This document shows, one piece after another, positions 26,928 through 35,399 of a stretch of 64,000 nucleotides of DNA. The notes under the pieces were generated by a model. It saw nothing but the letters and a program-made list of their open reading frames with translations, had not been told where the DNA came from and made no database searches. Within the stretch, counting starts at the first letter, position 1. Every line of letters starts with the position of its first letter. A program made the translations under genes and the position numbers. The stretch lies in NCBI RefSeq assembly GCF_017349295.1, contig NZ_JAFMPK010000009.1, forward strand, positions 62,001 through 126,000, in the 5' to 3' direction. Origin of the DNA: Myceligenerans salitolerans. GTDB lineage: Bacteria; Actinomycetota; Actinomycetes; Actinomycetales; Cellulomonadaceae.

Positions 26928-27863
26928 ATGACTCAGCCCTCGTTTGACCACGACACCTCCGGCTCAAGGCGTGTCGACGACTCCACAGAAGCTCTCGCTG
27001 AGAGCCCCGTGCTCCTCGCACAGGAGCGGCGAGAGTTCCATGCGAGCTTGCTGGCGTCGGGAACGCTAACCGTCGACAGGAACGGAGTGCCGAGCAACGC
27101 TGACAAGCAGAACTCTCGGTCCGTCATGTGGGCTCAGGCGATCGCGAACAAGCTCAAGGTCGAGACGGTTAACGAGCGTGCAGCGGGCCAGACATCGGGT
27201 AACACGTTCGAGGACGCTGTGGCAGCTTATCTCAACAGTTCCTTCCCGGCGCTGTCGGCTTTGCGGCCTGGGGATTGGGACATCCGCAAGATCACGGGGC
27301 GGAACGCTAGCGGGGTCTCTCAGTTCGAACAGTACCGCCATCTGGCCGACCTGGACCGTGCGGTAAAGGCTGATCCAATGCTGAGGGCATCGCTAGGCAA
27401 CGCATACGTCGTTGCTCCCGACGTCATCATCGCCCGGAATCCAGTAAGCGACGCCGTGCTCAACGCCGGGACACTCCTGGTCGACGAGAGCGTCGCTACA
27501 CACGCAAGCCTTCGGTGCTCGGTCCAGCCTGACCCGATCCTTCACTCGGTTGTCTCGTGCAAGTGGACCCTCCGCTCGGACCGCGCCCAGAACGCTCGCA
27601 CCGAGGCACTCAACCTGATCCGGAACCGAAAAGGCCAGGTGCCACACATCGTGGTTGTCACCGGTGAGCCAACCCTCTCGCGAATCTCCTCGCTCGCGCT
27701 GGGCACGGGCGACATCGATACCGTCTACCACTTCGCGCTGTACGAGCTGGAGACCGCCGTCCGGGATTCCGGGGATGACGAGCACATTGCTCTGCTCGAC
27801 TCCATGGTCGACGGCAGACGCCTTAAGGATATTAGCGACCTCCCGCTGGACCTCGCCATTTGA
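26928..27863 (+). CDS. NgoMIV-family type II restriction endonuclease
   Basis: The 311-residue protein matches the NgoMIV fold family (NgoMIV cuts G^CCGGC). NgoMIV active-site residues Glu70, Asp140, Ser185-Cys186-Lys187 and Glu201 map to Glu95 (GNTFE), Asp165 (VVAPDVIIAR), Ser210-Cys211-Lys212 (VVSCKWTLRSD) and Glu226 (NARTEALNL). The spacings Glu-Asp 70, Asp-Lys 47 and Lys-Glu 14 are identical to those of NgoMIV, as recalled from the published structure. Other family marks are HIVVVTGEPTLSRISSLALG and GDIDTVYHFALYELE. The ATG at 26928 follows an AGGGAGA site. The endonuclease lies with a cytosine-5 methylase and a Vsr gene; the cognate site is predicted, not known. Confidence 0.9.
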   Translation: MTQPSFDHDTSGSRRVDDSTEALAESPVLLAQERREFHASLLASGTLTVDRNGVPSNADKQNSRSVMWAQAIANKLKVETVNERAAGQTSGNTFEDAVAAYLNSSFPALSALRPGDWDIRKITGRNASGVSQFEQYRHLADLDRAVKADPMLRASLGNAYVVAPDVIIARNPVSDAVLNAGTLLVDESVATHASLRCSVQPDPILHSVVSCKWTLRSDRAQNARTEALNLIRNRKGQVPHIVVVTGEPTLSRISSLALGTGDIDTVYHFALYELETAVRDSGDDEHIALLDSMVDGRRLKDISDLPLDLAI

Positions 27864-27991
27864 CCGAAGTGTCGGGCCACCGTGCCCTGTGTGACAAGCT
27901 CGGCCTCTGTGCCAAAATGCATTGCCAGGACAGCCATAGCGGACACGCCGATCATTCTGAGACGAGGTTTGAGCGGTGTAGATCCTGAAGG

Positions 27992-28981
27992 CTACATTGG
28001 TGTCGCGATGTGGGCCGCGCTGTTATGCCCCCAGCGACGCCCGGTTAGCCCGCTCTCGTTGGTTCGGGATCGTCCGAGCCGTACGAGCCTCGCATGGTCG
28101 CCGGGGCCACCAGTGATGAGTTCCCCGGGTACGCCGCTGACCCAGACGTCGCCGTCTTTAGTCTGGATGAGCACTGCAACCGCTCCGGTCGTCGCTTCCT
28201 CGATTCGTCGGAGTGTTCCCTCGACGCAGTCAGCATCGGGCCACTTAGTCGCGGCATCCCAGTGTGGCTGGCACTCCAGCCGTCGTCTGCAGAAGTAGCA
28301 GACGACCTCCGCAGGCTTCGCATCGTGCCTGCTCGACGCCCGAGCCGAGGCGACTTGCAACAACGCGTCCTTAATTTTCTCGTCGGTGACCGTCACCGGA
28401 ATCGGCCCGCGGTTGAGGGAGAAGACTTCGACCCGGTCCGGCCGCAGGCCATACGTGAGCTCAACGAGATATGCATAGATCGTGAGCTGAAACTTCACCC
28501 AGTCGGGTACATCGTCCTTGGTGAAGGTCTGTGTCTTGAGGTCGATCAGGACGACTTCGGGGCCAAGTAGGACGAGGTCGGGTGTCCCGCGGAGGCGGAG
28601 CTCGGGGTCTATCATCTCTTGCTCCGAGATCACCTCATCAGGTGAGCGCGCCCCGAGCAGTGCCGCCAGTGCGGTTCCGCGCGCCAGCAGCCGCGCGCGA
28701 GCCAGTGCCCAACCGGCTGGGAGACGTCCGCCAAGCTCGGCGACATGCTCGTTGACCGCGGACGCCAACGTCTGTCGTGGGTCTTGGGCGCGGTAGCCCT
28801 CCACGGCAATCCAGCGCTTCAGCACGCGATGTGCCAACGTGCCGGTGTTGACATCCTGCGTGGTGCCCTTCGCCGTGGCGTAAGTAGTTGGACCAACGGA
28901 GGCGGGACACTCCGTCAGGCGCCATGCGCGGGTGGGGGACAACCACTCTCGGCCTTGGTCGATCGGCGTTGCACTCGTCAC
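27992..28981 (-). CDS. PD-(D/E)XK nuclease with Cas4/AddB-like cysteine set
   Basis: The 329-residue protein is a RecB-like nuclease: His51, GTPDLVLLG (Asp135), VVLIDLKTQTF (Asp147-x-Lys149) and a QxxxY motif at 165-169 (QLTIYAYLV). An N-terminal Cys25 in TECPAS and a C-terminal C-x2-C-x5-C group (Cys228, Cys231, Cys237) match the four-cysteine arrangement that holds a [4Fe-4S] cluster in Cas4 and AddB proteins. Its GTG start overlaps the stop of the helicase gene by four bases (GTGA), so it is translated from the same message. It is expected to be the nuclease of the four-gene operon. Confidence 0.85.
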   Translation of the reverse strand: MTSATPIDQGREWLSPTRAWRLTECPASVGPTTYATAKGTTQDVNTGTLAHRVLKRWIAVEGYRAQDPRQTLASAVNEHVAELGGRLPAGWALARARLLARGTALAALLGARSPDEVISEQEMIDPELRLRGTPDLVLLGPEVVLIDLKTQTFTKDDVPDWVKFQLTIYAYLVELTYGLRPDRVEVFSLNRGPIPVTVTDEKIKDALLQVASARASSRHDAKPAEVVCYFCRRRLECQPHWDAATKWPDADCVEGTLRRIEEATTGAVAVLIQTKDGDVWVSGVPGELITGGPGDHARLVRLGRSRTNESGLTGRRWGHNSAAHIATPM

Positions 28982-31900
28982 GCCGGTGCGTCCATCGCTT
29001 CGGCGAGCTGCAGCACGCTGCCGGGGTCACGGTCGAGCGTTAGGCTGTCGAGAATCACGGCCGGGACACCCGGCGCGGCCACCTCAGCAAGGGCCACCGC
29101 CTCTGCGAGACGGTCCGACATCAGGACGGTGTCCGCAGACTCGAGTGGGTGACGCACGACGAGGACGCGGTCGCCTTGCGGGTGCTCGAAGCGGACAGCG
29201 CCCGTGGCGTCAGGGAGCACCTCCGCGGAGTAGCCGTGCGCCCACGCCTCGGCGGCTCGCTGGAGTACTTGCTCGTCGACCTCGAGCTTGCCGTGCAGCA
29301 GAACGTGGAGCAGATCGCGAGCCAGCCGCCAGTCGAGCAGCGCGTGGTACGAGATGTTCCCGTAGTCGCGGAGGCACCGGTAGCAGGAGGCGGAGCAGTC
29401 GTCGGCGTGCTCGGGCTCGGCGAGCTTGTCGAGGTGCTTCCCGATCGCCTTGATCAGGTCGCGGAGTTCTTCCGCACGCCCGAGGTGCGTCGAGAAGCCA
29501 GCGCCGTTCTCTAGCGTGTCAGCGATGAAGGCGTACGGCGCGGACTCCCCGTTGCTCGCCAGCCCCGCGAACATGCCGGCGACGAGCTCCAGCGGCTCAA
29601 TATCCAGCTCCGCCGCGGCGACCCTGCGGATCAGGAAGGCAAGGGAGTACCACGCCGCGCGGCGTCCGTCGGAGATGTCTGGTGCCCCGTATGGCTGCGT
29701 CCCACCCGAAAAGTTCAGGCGGATGCCCTCGCTGGGAATCGTGCCGCTTTGCGGGCCGAAGAATAGGAAGTCAGTCGGCTGCACGGCGCCGAGCGCCACG
29801 GGGTCGAGCGCATCCCCCGCTGCAAGGGCTTGCGGGATGATCCCCTTGTCTATGGCCTCCACCGAGACGTAGCCGCCCCAGTTCTGGCCGCCCGCAGCTG
29901 CCGCCTTGAACGTGAAGAGCTTGCCGCCGTTGTCATTGATCACGAACCGGCGCCCGGGGCCAGAGTATGCGATGGCTGAACCGACCGTTGCCGAGTCGAG
30001 GGCGTTGAGGTCGGCGAGTGCCCGTGCCGCCATCGCACGAGGCGACCAGGAGAAGTTGCCATCGAAATCGCGTGGCTTCCAGGCACGGAATCCGAGCGGT
30101 TCGCGCAGTGACATCTTGGCGAACCCGTCCGGCCCGTAGCCACACTGTGGGCAGGTGACGATGTCGCCCAGGTCCTCGTCGGAGAGATAGGAGCAGGAAC
30201 GGCAGAGGTAGATGGTCCGGTCGTGACCGAGAGGATCGCCGTCCGCATGCTCCACCCGGCGCCCGGCCGGCTGGAAGGCAGCGAGCCCGATCGAGGTGTA
30301 GATCTGTCGGTCGCGGACGACCTCGCTCATCGGGGCGAATTGGCTTGAGGCGATAGCCAGGTCGCGGTCGATAACGTTGGCCGGCGGCCACGGGTAGGTC
30401 TTGAACGGCCGTTCCAAGTAGAGGTAGCGAACGCTCGTCGGGAACCCGAACATCGGCAGGACGCCGGCTTCGGCGAGCCGCTGGCTGAGATCCTCGTGCC
30501 CCACCGTTCCGTCCGCAGCCGCCCTGTCGATGAGGTCTGGCAGCTCGGCGATGCAGGCGGACGCCAGGTTGCTGGCCTCGGGTGCCAGCGGCGTCCGATC
30601 AGCGAAGGCTTGTGCAACTTGCTGTACCGTCGCAGCGTGGCTCGTGAGCCAGTCCACGAGGTAGGGTCGCGCGGCGTGCCAGTCAGTCACCTGGCCGAAC
30701 GCCCCGTGAACATTGACCGTCCGCGTGAAGTCCAGGCCGTCATTTGTCATCGCTGTCTCGACGTCGCGCATCGCCCGACGTAGCACCTCAGCGCGGAGCG
30801 ATCGGGCGAAGATCTCCTTGCGCCCAGTCGCCAGGTATGGCTTTGGCGTCGGATCGTTCGTGATCCGCTCGGGCTGGTCAAAGTAGTACTCGTCGTGGCT
30901 CCGGCCCCTGCACACTGTCAGCGCTATAGCGACTGGGCTGCCGCGCCGCCCGGCACGACCGACGCGCTGCTGGTAGTTGAACCGGGTAGGCGGCATGTTG
31001 CCGAGTACGACGGCTGATAGTGCGCCGATGTCGACACCAGCCTCCATCGTGGTGGTGACGCTCAGCAGGTCGATGCCGTCGGCCTCGCCGACCTCCGGAT
31101 CGGCACCGGAATCGAGGAAGACACCCTGGAAGCGTGCCTGGCGGCCTTGGGCATCGATCCGGTCGGTCTGGCCGGTCAGCTCTTCGGTGTTGAGCCGGAA
31201 GCGTCCGGCCTGACGGGTCGCCTTCCAGCCGTAGTAGTCGCTGGTCGGGTCGACCGACTCAGCGTCGACCGGGAGCGCCTTGTAGCAGTGGACGCAGAAC
31301 CCGCAGCTCCGGCTCAGATGCTGTCGTCCGCAGTTGTCGCAGACCCACGCCTTGCCGTTGCTCTGGCGGAGCAGCACCCTCGTCGGGTCGATGAGGTAGT
31401 CACGCACAGCAGTCCCGCACTTCAACGTGAAGACGTTCTGCAACTGGATAGCCGTCGGCCCGCCGGCCTGCTCGATCGCCTTCCAGAAGTTCCGAAGCTG
31501 CGCAGGCGGATCCTGTCGTGGCGTCCTCATCCCTTCGAAACGGCGCGCGTTCGCAAGGACCCGCAGGCTGGCGCGGGTGTAGGCCATGTCGTCCGTCGCC
31601 AGGATGTCGAGCGGCTCGTCGTCGCTACTCAGCGCCAGCCAGCCGAGGCCGAGCGACTCAAAGTCACGACCGCCACCGGAGAACAGCCCGTCGAGAATCT
31701 CGGCGAGGAGCTTGACATTGATCTCCGCGAGGAGCGCCTGCTGCTCGGCCGACAGGTTTGAGCGGGGCTGCGGTGGCGTCAGCGACCAGTCATAGAGACC
31801 GGTCCATTTGCGGCCTGAGGCCGTCTTCTCGATGCTCGCGTGCGGCCCGCCCGGGTTGAGGCCGAGCATGAGGAGCTTGGCTGAGATGGCGCCAGTTGAG

Positions 31901-34461
31901 GCGTCGACCGTCGGCCCCTTGCTGAGACTCAGGATCAGGCCGGGCTCGTCTGCTAGATCGTGTCCGGGCCGACCTTCCCAAGTGTCGCGCAGCTTCTGGA
32001 AGACCAGCGCGTCATGCTTCTCCAGCCGGTCGAACGCCGCCCACGACTCGGGCGTCTTGTCGCCATCAACAACGTGCGCCCGCGCCAGGGCGATGTCGGG
32101 CGCGATGTCCGCCGACGCCTGCATCTGCTCGTGGAGCAGGAGACGCAGGAGGTCTTGGTAATGACGCAGCCCGAGGCCAGAGGAAAGCTTGGCGGCGTCT
32201 TGCCGACTGTCGGTGAAGAGAATGACCTTACGGTCGTTGTCGCCCATATCCGTCGCCAACTCGGTCGTGAGCACCTGGTTGATCTTCTCGAAACCTGTGC
32301 GCATAGTCCGGATGGGGGAGCGCTGAGTGCGCTGGTCGGTGTGCGGCAGCCGAACTCCGCCGGGGCCCCACTGGATCTCCCAGTCGTCGCCGCAGCTCGG
32401 GCACGTAGTCGGGAACGGGCTGAGCTGGGCGGGGTCGCGCCTGGTGCGCCGCGCCGCGGGAACCACTGCGTGAAAGGTCCATCCGGTGTGTCCACCATGT
32501 GGCCGGGCATTGCGTATGCCGCCGCTGGCCGGAGTCAACTCACTGCGGCGGAACTCGTACTGGACGTTGCCGCCGTCGCGCGTCCAGTTGCTACCTGGCA
32601 AGGTCGGCAGGGTGTTGGCCGTGTTCGGCCAGTAGACGAGGTAGTTGTTGGCCGTCCGCTCCGACTGGACCTGGTCAGGCAGCTTGCCGAGCTCGGGTAC
32701 GTCCGCCAGTAGGAGAGTCTTGACGACGTTCCGCTGGGTCGCGCCCTCCGGCGTAAAACCGCCGAGCATGACGTCGCCGCAGTTCTGGCAGTAGAGAAGC
32801 TCAAGGACGCGAGCACCGCAGCCACAGCGCGTGACAGGCTCACGGAAGAGTCGGCCGACCGGTCGCGGTTTCTCGTCCTGCGGGCCGAGCGTGCATGCCG
32901 GATCGCTGCACGCCCAGACGCCCGGCACATTCCGGAAGAAGTAGTGCGCCCGCACCTTGGGATCGGCATCGACGGAATTATCCGAAAGGGCAGAGAGCAG
33001 CCGCTTGAGCGCAGTCTCACGGTCGGTCTCCGGCGCCTCAGAGAAGACCTTGTCGGCCAGCGCTGCCAGCGGCTTCGCGACCGGAATCTCCGGTGCGTCG
33101 TCCGACTCCTTGGTGAGGAAGGCGCGCCGGAGCGTGTCGGTCAGGCCGGCATCGCGAACGATCCGCGGCGTCGCGGATTCCTCGGAGTCGAGGATCTGGG
33201 TAGCCAACGACGCCGTGCCAACGGGGGCAGTCCCCGGCATAGATAGGGTCCCCGGCACGAACTCGAAGGAGCTGGCGTCGACCCCGAAGAACTCCTCCAA
33301 GTAGTCCTGGTCGCGCTCGGCGTCAATCGAGGCAGAGGCCGCCAACACACGGAGCTGGTCCGGATGCTCATCCAGCCCGAGGCGCTGCTTGAGGTTGCGC
33401 AGCAGGTAGGCGACCTCAGTCCCCGCTGTGCCGCGGTACATGTGCAGCTCATCGACCACCAGCGTGAACCTGTGGCTTGGGTCGGCCTCCAGCCACTTCC
33501 GCGTCGAGTCGAAGTAGTGGCCGTCGCGCTCGCGCAGGAGCATGACGTTGAGCATCGAGTAGTTGGTGACCAGGATGTCGGGCGGCGCGTCGGCCATGTC
33601 CCAGCGAGAGCGCATCTCGGCGCCATCAAGCCGGGGAACGAAGTACCGCACCTCGTCGTTGCCAGTCTCCTGCGCCACCTGGGCTGCCCGCAGCCCGCGC
33701 AGCTCTGTCGCGTTGAGGACGTCGCGGAGCCGCTCGACCGCACTGTTGGTCTCGCGGCTGCCGGTCACCGGTGTCGCGCCGGTGTAGCGCCCGAAGTAGA
33801 AGCGGTGGCCGTGGCGGTTCGCGTCCAGCCAGCTCCGAGCGGCATCGCTGTCCAAGGCGCGTCGCATACGCATGAGCTGGTCGTCGACCAAGGCGTTCAT
33901 CGGGTAGAGCACGAGGGCACGCACGGCTCGGTCGCGGCCCGTCTCACCCTGGCGCTGTGAAGCGAACGGCGTGCCGCCCTGTTGCCACCAGGGGCAATAG
34001 GAGGCGGGGCTGCCCGCCCAGGTGCGGGACTCTTCGAGCAGCGAGCCGAGAACCGGGAGCAAGAATGACTCTGTCTTACCCGAGCCCGTGCCCGCCGTCA
34101 CGATCATGTTGGTGCCCGCTGCCATCCCGGCGGTGAGTGCCCGCTCCTGGTGCAGGTAGAGCGGGCGGTTTGCAGGAATGAGCCCGCAGGCAGCGAAGTC
34201 GGCCAGCTCGCTCGGCGCCCCGCAGGTGGCGACCGAGGTGCTCAGACCGTGCGGCCTACTGACGTACTCCGGGCGCAGTTCGACGAGCGGCAGACGGTAG
34301 GCGCCGTTGTCGCGGTCGAAGAGGGCGCGTCGCTCGTGCTCCAGCCGCTGGTCGGCCAGCCCAAACGGCGTGTCGTAGTAGCGGAAATACGCCTCGCGCA
34401 GCCGGTCGAATGTGCCCGTGACGTCGAGACCATGGTGGGAAGGGGGCTGGGGAGTGGCCAT
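28978..34461 (-). CDS. giant DEAH-like superfamily 2 helicase with DUF1998 C-terminus
   Basis: The 1,827-residue protein has a Walker A at 124-130 (GTGSGKTESF), a DELH box at 337-340 (LVVDELHMYRG), an SAT-like motif (VLAASASID), and a second helicase half with VTTTMEAGVDIGALSAVVLG and QQRVGRAGRRG. Several cysteine knuckles (CQNCGDVML, CDNCGRQ...CGFCVHC, CPQCGYG) and a C-terminal CSASCYRCLRDYGN match the DUF1998/COG1205 pattern seen in DruE of Druantia and MrfA/YprA. The ATG at 34461 with AGAGG ahead is preferred; GTG 34482 overlaps the upstream stop and is an alternative. It is the third gene of an overlapping four-gene operon. Confidence 0.9.
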   Translation of the reverse strand: MATPQPPSHHGLDVTGTFDRLREAYFRYYDTPFGLADQRLEHERRALFDRDNGAYRLPLVELRPEYVSRPHGLSTSVATCGAPSELADFAACGLIPANRPLYLHQERALTAGMAAGTNMIVTAGTGSGKTESFLLPVLGSLLEESRTWAGSPASYCPWWQQGGTPFASQRQGETGRDRAVRALVLYPMNALVDDQLMRMRRALDSDAARSWLDANRHGHRFYFGRYTGATPVTGSRETNSAVERLRDVLNATELRGLRAAQVAQETGNDEVRYFVPRLDGAEMRSRWDMADAPPDILVTNYSMLNVMLLRERDGHYFDSTRKWLEADPSHRFTLVVDELHMYRGTAGTEVAYLLRNLKQRLGLDEHPDQLRVLAASASIDAERDQDYLEEFFGVDASSFEFVPGTLSMPGTAPVGTASLATQILDSEESATPRIVRDAGLTDTLRRAFLTKESDDAPEIPVAKPLAALADKVFSEAPETDRETALKRLLSALSDNSVDADPKVRAHYFFRNVPGVWACSDPACTLGPQDEKPRPVGRLFREPVTRCGCGARVLELLYCQNCGDVMLGGFTPEGATQRNVVKTLLLADVPELGKLPDQVQSERTANNYLVYWPNTANTLPTLPGSNWTRDGGNVQYEFRRSELTPASGGIRNARPHGGHTGWTFHAVVPAARRTRRDPAQLSPFPTTCPSCGDDWEIQWGPGGVRLPHTDQRTQRSPIRTMRTGFEKINQVLTTELATDMGDNDRKVILFTDSRQDAAKLSSGLGLRHYQDLLRLLLHEQMQASADIAPDIALARAHVVDGDKTPESWAAFDRLEKHDALVFQKLRDTWEGRPGHDLADEPGLILSLSKGPTVDASTGAISAKLLMLGLNPGGPHASIEKTASGRKWTGLYDWSLTPPQPRSNLSAEQQALLAEINVKLLAEILDGLFSGGGRDFESLGLGWLALSSDDEPLDILATDDMAYTRASLRVLANARRFEGMRTPRQDPPAQLRNFWKAIEQAGGPTAIQLQNVFTLKCGTAVRDYLIDPTRVLLRQSNGKAWVCDNCGRQHLSRSCGFCVHCYKALPVDAESVDPTSDYYGWKATRQAGRFRLNTEELTGQTDRIDAQGRQARFQGVFLDSGADPEVGEADGIDLLSVTTTMEAGVDIGALSAVVLGNMPPTRFNYQQRVGRAGRRGSPVAIALTVCRGRSHDEYYFDQPERITNDPTPKPYLATGRKEIFARSLRAEVLRRAMRDVETAMTNDGLDFTRTVNVHGAFGQVTDWHAARPYLVDWLTSHAATVQQVAQAFADRTPLAPEASNLASACIAELPDLIDRAAADGTVGHEDLSQRLAEAGVLPMFGFPTSVRYLYLERPFKTYPWPPANVIDRDLAIASSQFAPMSEVVRDRQIYTSIGLAAFQPAGRRVEHADGDPLGHDRTIYLCRSCSYLSDEDLGDIVTCPQCGYGPDGFAKMSLREPLGFRAWKPRDFDGNFSWSPRAMAARALADLNALDSATVGSAIAYSGPGRRFVINDNGGKLFTFKAAAAGGQNWGGYVSVEAIDKGIIPQALAAGDALDPVALGAVQPTDFLFFGPQSGTIPSEGIRLNFSGGTQPYGAPDISDGRRAAWYSLAFLIRRVAAAELDIEPLELVAGMFAGLASNGESAPYAFIADTLENGAGFSTHLGRAEELRDLIKAIGKHLDKLAEPEHADDCSASCYRCLRDYGNISYHALLDWRLARDLLHVLLHGKLEVDEQVLQRAAEAWAHGYSAEVLPDATGAVRFEHPQGDRVLVVRHPLESADTVLMSDRLAEAVALAEVAAPGVPAVILDSLTLDRDPGSVLQLAEAMDAPA

Positions 34462-34478
34462 CGGTACCTCTGGCTGAA

Positions 34479-35399
34479 TCACGAGATGACAGTGACGCGC
34501 TGGCGAATGGATTCTCCCACCAGCTCGACGATCTCTTTGGGGACATTCGGATAGATCGCGGTGCCGACGGCCCGCCCGAACCGGGTCGGGAGGCCGCTGC
34601 ACAGCACAAGTGCGCGGGCTTGAAGTGGCGGTAGCGGTGCACCCTGGTCTACGAACGCCGTGCCGATCTCCTGACCCGCCATGGTGCGCTCAGGGCGCCA
34701 GCGGATGACGGATAGCCCGCAGCGGGCGAGTTCGAGAAGGATCCCGGTGGCGTGGTCGGTGTGGTGCCAGTTTTTGCCGGACCGGAAGAGGTAGCTCGGC
34801 CGCCCGAGCGCCGTGAACCGGCAGAGCCCGTCAGCAGCTGGAAGCCCAGGGGAGAATTGGTGCCAGTCCTCAGTGAGTGTCAGATGCTCGACCACGTCGC
34901 TACGGCTCGGCGATGCCGCCAGGTCGCCGAGTCCAATGGGGCTAAGGCCCTCCGCAATGTTGCGGGCGGCGCAGCCGACGAAAGCGATCCCGAGCTCGGC
35001 GAGGTCGGATCGCAGCGCGTCGATCGAGTCTGACTGCACGTAGACCGAAGATGGCGCACAGAGCGGCGCACCGTGGCTGCTCTCGTGCTCCTCGACCTGG
35101 ACGGCGAAGACGTCTTCCAGGCGCTCCAGTAGCCCGATTCGCCGCTGACCCACGAGCACCGCCGTCCCCCCTGCACCAGGTGTCAAGGTGGCAACGGCGG
35201 GAGCGATCGCCCAGCGATCATTCGCCCAATCGATCTCGGCGTGGCCGAGGGAGGAGACATCTCGGAGCCAGCGTCCGGTGTCACGCGGTCGCGGGCTCCG
35301 GTCCGCGCTTCGAGCGGCCCACGCGATCCGTTGGCGCAGGTCGCGGATGTCGCCGGACCCGACCTCGCTCATCCAGTTCAGGAGAAGGTCAGCTCGCAC
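34479..35399 (-). CDS. hypothetical protein, second gene of the helicase operon
   Basis: The 306-residue protein starts VRADLLLNWMSEVGSGDIRD and has no domain that I recognise. Features are a mixed alpha/beta character, WLRDVSSLGHAEIDWANDRW, GLLERLEDVFAVQVEEHESS and LCRFTALGRPSYLFRSGKNW, and a C-terminus ending VGESIRQRVTVIS. The GTG start overlaps the end of the upstream gene by 11 bp, and its stop lies 17 bp before the helicase ATG, so it is translated with both. It may be a regulatory, DNA-binding or adaptor subunit of the system; that is speculation. Confidence 0.8.
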   Translation of the reverse strand: MRADLLLNWMSEVGSGDIRDLRQRIAWAARSADRSPRPRDTGRWLRDVSSLGHAEIDWANDRWAIAPAVATLTPGAGGTAVLVGQRRIGLLERLEDVFAVQVEEHESSHGAPLCAPSSVYVQSDSIDALRSDLAELGIAFVGCAARNIAEGLSPIGLGDLAASPSRSDVVEHLTLTEDWHQFSPGLPAADGLCRFTALGRPSYLFRSGKNWHHTDHATGILLELARCGLSVIRWRPERTMAGQEIGTAFVDQGAPLPPLQARALVLCSGLPTRFGRAVGTAIYPNVPKEIVELVGESIRQRVTVIS

